40,791 nt of DNA from the IMG/VR virus record IMGVR_UViG_3300021963_000262, positions 1 to 40,791 of that record. One strand, written 5' to 3'. The notes beneath the pieces were generated by a model. That model was not told the DNA's origin. It saw nothing but the letters and a program-made list of their open reading frames with translations, and did no database searches. Below, piece by piece: positions 39,590-40,791 of this stretch (the stretch's first letter is position 1; each line of letters starts with the position of its first letter). A program made the position numbers and the translations under genes. Origin of the DNA: a virus.

Positions 39590-39618
39590 TTGCTTTTACT
39601 AAATAAATCACGCATAAT
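39590..39618 (+). promoter_or_regulatory. Dual promoter of gp32: sigma70-type with late core inside the spacer
   Basis: TTGCTT (39590-39595), 17-base spacer, CATAAT (39613-39618). Within the spacer lies CTAAATA at 39599-39605, a late core. This would allow early and late expression of gp32, as is known for T4 gene 32, which has several promoters. Confidence 0.5.
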
Positions 39619-39621
39619 AAC

Positions 39622-39654
39622 AATATGCGTAAGGCATACATTTTAAGGCATATT
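39622..39654 (+). promoter_or_regulatory. Inverted repeat in gp32 leader, possible autoregulation site
   Basis: AATATGC (39622-39628) pairs with GCATATT (39648-39654) just upstream of the AAAGGAGG ribosome site (39655-39662). The region from there to the ATG is unstructured A/T-rich. T4 gp32 represses its own translation through a leader pseudoknot plus an unstructured tract; this layout is similar, but a pseudoknot is not demonstrated. Confidence 0.4.
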
Positions 39655-39671
39655 AAAGGAGGCAATTTAAA

Positions 39672-40643
39672 ATGGCAACATTAGCAGAAATCCGTGCGAA
39701 ACTTCAAGAAGCACAATCACGCCAAGGCGGCGGTTCAACAGGCGGCGGCGACAACGCAATCTATCCACACTGGAACATGGCAGAAGGTAAAGAAGCAACT
39801 ATTCGTTTCTTGCCCGATGGCGACTCATCTAACACTTTTTTCTGGATTGAACGAGCAATGATCAAATTGCCATTCGCTGGAATCAAAGGTGATACTAGTA
39901 GTAAACCAGTACAAGTACAAGTACCTTGTATGGAAATGTGGAACGAAACCTGCCCTATCCTAAGCGAAGTACGTGGTTGGTTCAAAGACAAGAGTCTTGA
40001 AGACATGGGCCGTAAGTATTGGAAAAAGCGTTCATACATTTTCCAAGGCTTCGTTGTTAAGAATCCTATCGCAGAAGATACAACTCCAGAAAATCCAATC
40101 CGTAGATTTATCATCGGACCTCAGATCTATCAGATCATCAAGAGTGCGTTGATGGATCCGGAACTCAACGAACTGCCAACTGATTTCTCACATGGTGTTG
40201 ATTTCAGAATTGCTAAAACTAGCAAAGGTGGCTATGCGGATTATTCTACATCTAAATGGAGTCGTGTTGAACGTGCTCTTGGCGATGAAGAACGTGCCGC
40301 AGTTGAAGCACATGGTCTTTTCAATCTAAAAGACTTCCTACCAAAGAAACCCACAGACGTAGAACTCAAAGTTATCAAAGAGATGTTTGAAGCATCTGTT
40401 GACGGAGAAGCCTATGACATGGATCGTTGGGGCCAGTATTTCAAACCAGCAGGTATGAGTCAAGCAACAGGCGATCCTGTAGCTCGTCGTAATGATGACC
40501 TTGCCTCAAGTGAGGATGACGAACCAGCAGCAGCACCGGCACCAAAGGCAACGGCAGCACCAGCAGCACCAGCTTCAAGTGGTGACAGCAACAGCAGAGC
40601 ACAAGACATCCTAGCGATGATCCGCTCACGCCAAAGCCAATAA
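39672..40643 (+). CDS. 32: Single-stranded DNA-binding protein gp32-like
   Basis: 323 aa (T4 gp32: 301). N-terminal cooperativity region MATLAEIRAKLQEAQ; core with IRFLPDG, VPCMEMWNETCPILSEVRGWF and YWKKRSYIFQGFVVKNP; C-terminal acidic/Ala-Pro-rich tail (SSEDDEPAAAPAPKA) that recruits partners, then a terminal helix AQDILAMIRSRQ. Coats ssDNA in phage replication and recombination. In T4 the core zinc is held by one His and three Cys; here only C86 and C94 are near that place and the CPxC second Cys is Leu (CPIL). Very strong ribosome site AAAGGAGG. Followed by uvsX, its recombination partner. Confidence 0.92.
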   Translation: MATLAEIRAKLQEAQSRQGGGSTGGGDNAIYPHWNMAEGKEATIRFLPDGDSSNTFFWIERAMIKLPFAGIKGDTSSKPVQVQVPCMEMWNETCPILSEVRGWFKDKSLEDMGRKYWKKRSYIFQGFVVKNPIAEDTTPENPIRRFIIGPQIYQIIKSALMDPELNELPTDFSHGVDFRIAKTSKGGYADYSTSKWSRVERALGDEERAAVEAHGLFNLKDFLPKKPTDVELKVIKEMFEASVDGEAYDMDRWGQYFKPAGMSQATGDPVARRNDDLASSEDDEPAAAPAPKATAAPAAPASSGDSNSRAQDILAMIRSRQSQ

Positions 40644-40652
40644 AAAACGATA

Positions 40653-40671
40653 GGAGGGGTTCATCCCCTCC
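40653..40671 (+). terminator. GC-rich hairpin between gp32 and uvsX
   Basis: GGAGGGG (40653-40659) and CCCCTCC (40665-40671) form a 7-bp stem with a 5-base loop. There is only a weak T-rich tail (ATTCCATTT), so it may be a partial terminator tuning uvsX below gp32 or a 3' stabiliser. Confidence 0.6.
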
Positions 40672-40699
40672 ATTCCATTTCTGTGAGGACTAAAAAGTA

Positions 40700-40791
40700 A
40701 TGACAAAAGCATTTGATATTTCAAAGTTTAGAAAAAGCCTCACCAAGAGTATTGAAGGTCTTGGTATAGGTTTTAATGATCCAACTGATTG
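40700..40791 (+). CDS. uvsX: RecA-like recombinase UvsX, 5' end only
   Basis: The first 30 codons read MTKAFDISKFRKSLTKSIEGLG then IGFNDPTD, matching the N-terminus of UvsX in T4-like marine phages. The gene runs off the window before the Walker motifs. A GTGAGGA ribosome site lies at about 40683-40689. UvsX drives strand exchange in recombination-dependent replication and works with gp32 next door. Confidence 0.85.
   Translation, partial: MTKAFDISKFRKSLTKSIEGLGIGFNDPTD

Noticed and set aside
1-40791. tRNA genes and integrase/attachment sites
   Set aside because: No cloverleaf-like segment or integrase motif was seen in intergenic regions, which are all short; consistent with a lytic T4-like phage.

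Overview
The window is about 41 kb of a large contractile-tailed phage of the T4 (Tevenvirinae-like) group. The sequence supports this directly: recognisable counterparts of T4 gp1, gp4, gp13, gp14, gp15, gp16, gp17, gp18, gp19, gp32 and the start of UvsX are present, with T4-type late promoter cores ([N]TAAATA) in front of many genes. The moderately AT-rich composition and the style of the fibre and neck proteins resemble T4-like phages of marine bacteria (cyanophage/pelagiphage/methylophage type). The encoded ADP-heptose enzymes and a Sec signal peptide point to a Gram-negative host, probably one with heptose in its LPS. Host identity is inference. No tRNA, CRISPR or insertion sequence was found.

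Layout. (1) 1-6594: host-recognition structural genes. These are the 3' part of a large fibre protein with six Asp-box-like blade motifs, two small virion-type proteins, three tandem paralogues of a very cysteine- and glycine-rich putative adhesin, and a 215-aa unknown. (2) 6677-9423: a GT9 (heptosyltransferase-type) glycosyltransferase overlapping by 4 nt a NodU/TobZ-type O-carbamoyltransferase, closed by a strong terminator. (3) 9497-19757: three more fibre/structural genes, ending with a 2695-aa giant built from three repeat families. (4) 19796-22448: an ADP-heptose cassette of HldE adenylyltransferase domain, HldE kinase domain, cupin, minimal HAD phosphatase and HldD epimerase, behind a near-consensus sigma70 promoter that would make a leaderless mRNA. 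(5) 22414-25716, minus strand: unknown, Nudix-like protein, gp15 and gp14. (6) 25744-33765: gp13, gp1 dNMP kinase, HNH protein (minus), gp18, gp19, a tube/baseplate-type protein, an unknown and gp4. (7) 33773-39182: gp16, two head-type unknowns, gp17 and a 712-aa acidic unknown. (8) 39328-40791: a small secreted Lys-rich protein, gp32 and the start of uvsX.

Working together. The sugar genes cover four of the five enzyme steps from heptose 7-phosphate to a heptosylated acceptor by family recognition, and the remaining phosphatase step is plausibly covered by the HAD protein. Only the sedoheptulose-7-phosphate isomerase GmhA is not seen. With the carbamoyltransferase they suggest that the phage makes or remodels a carbamoylated heptose on host LPS or on its own particle. 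This is the best candidate for an undescribed system here. A second candidate is regulatory: at least six genes have a TAAATA core exactly 5 nt before ATG and no convincing Shine-Dalgarno, which by T4 late-promoter geometry puts +1 on the A of the start codon (leaderless late mRNAs).
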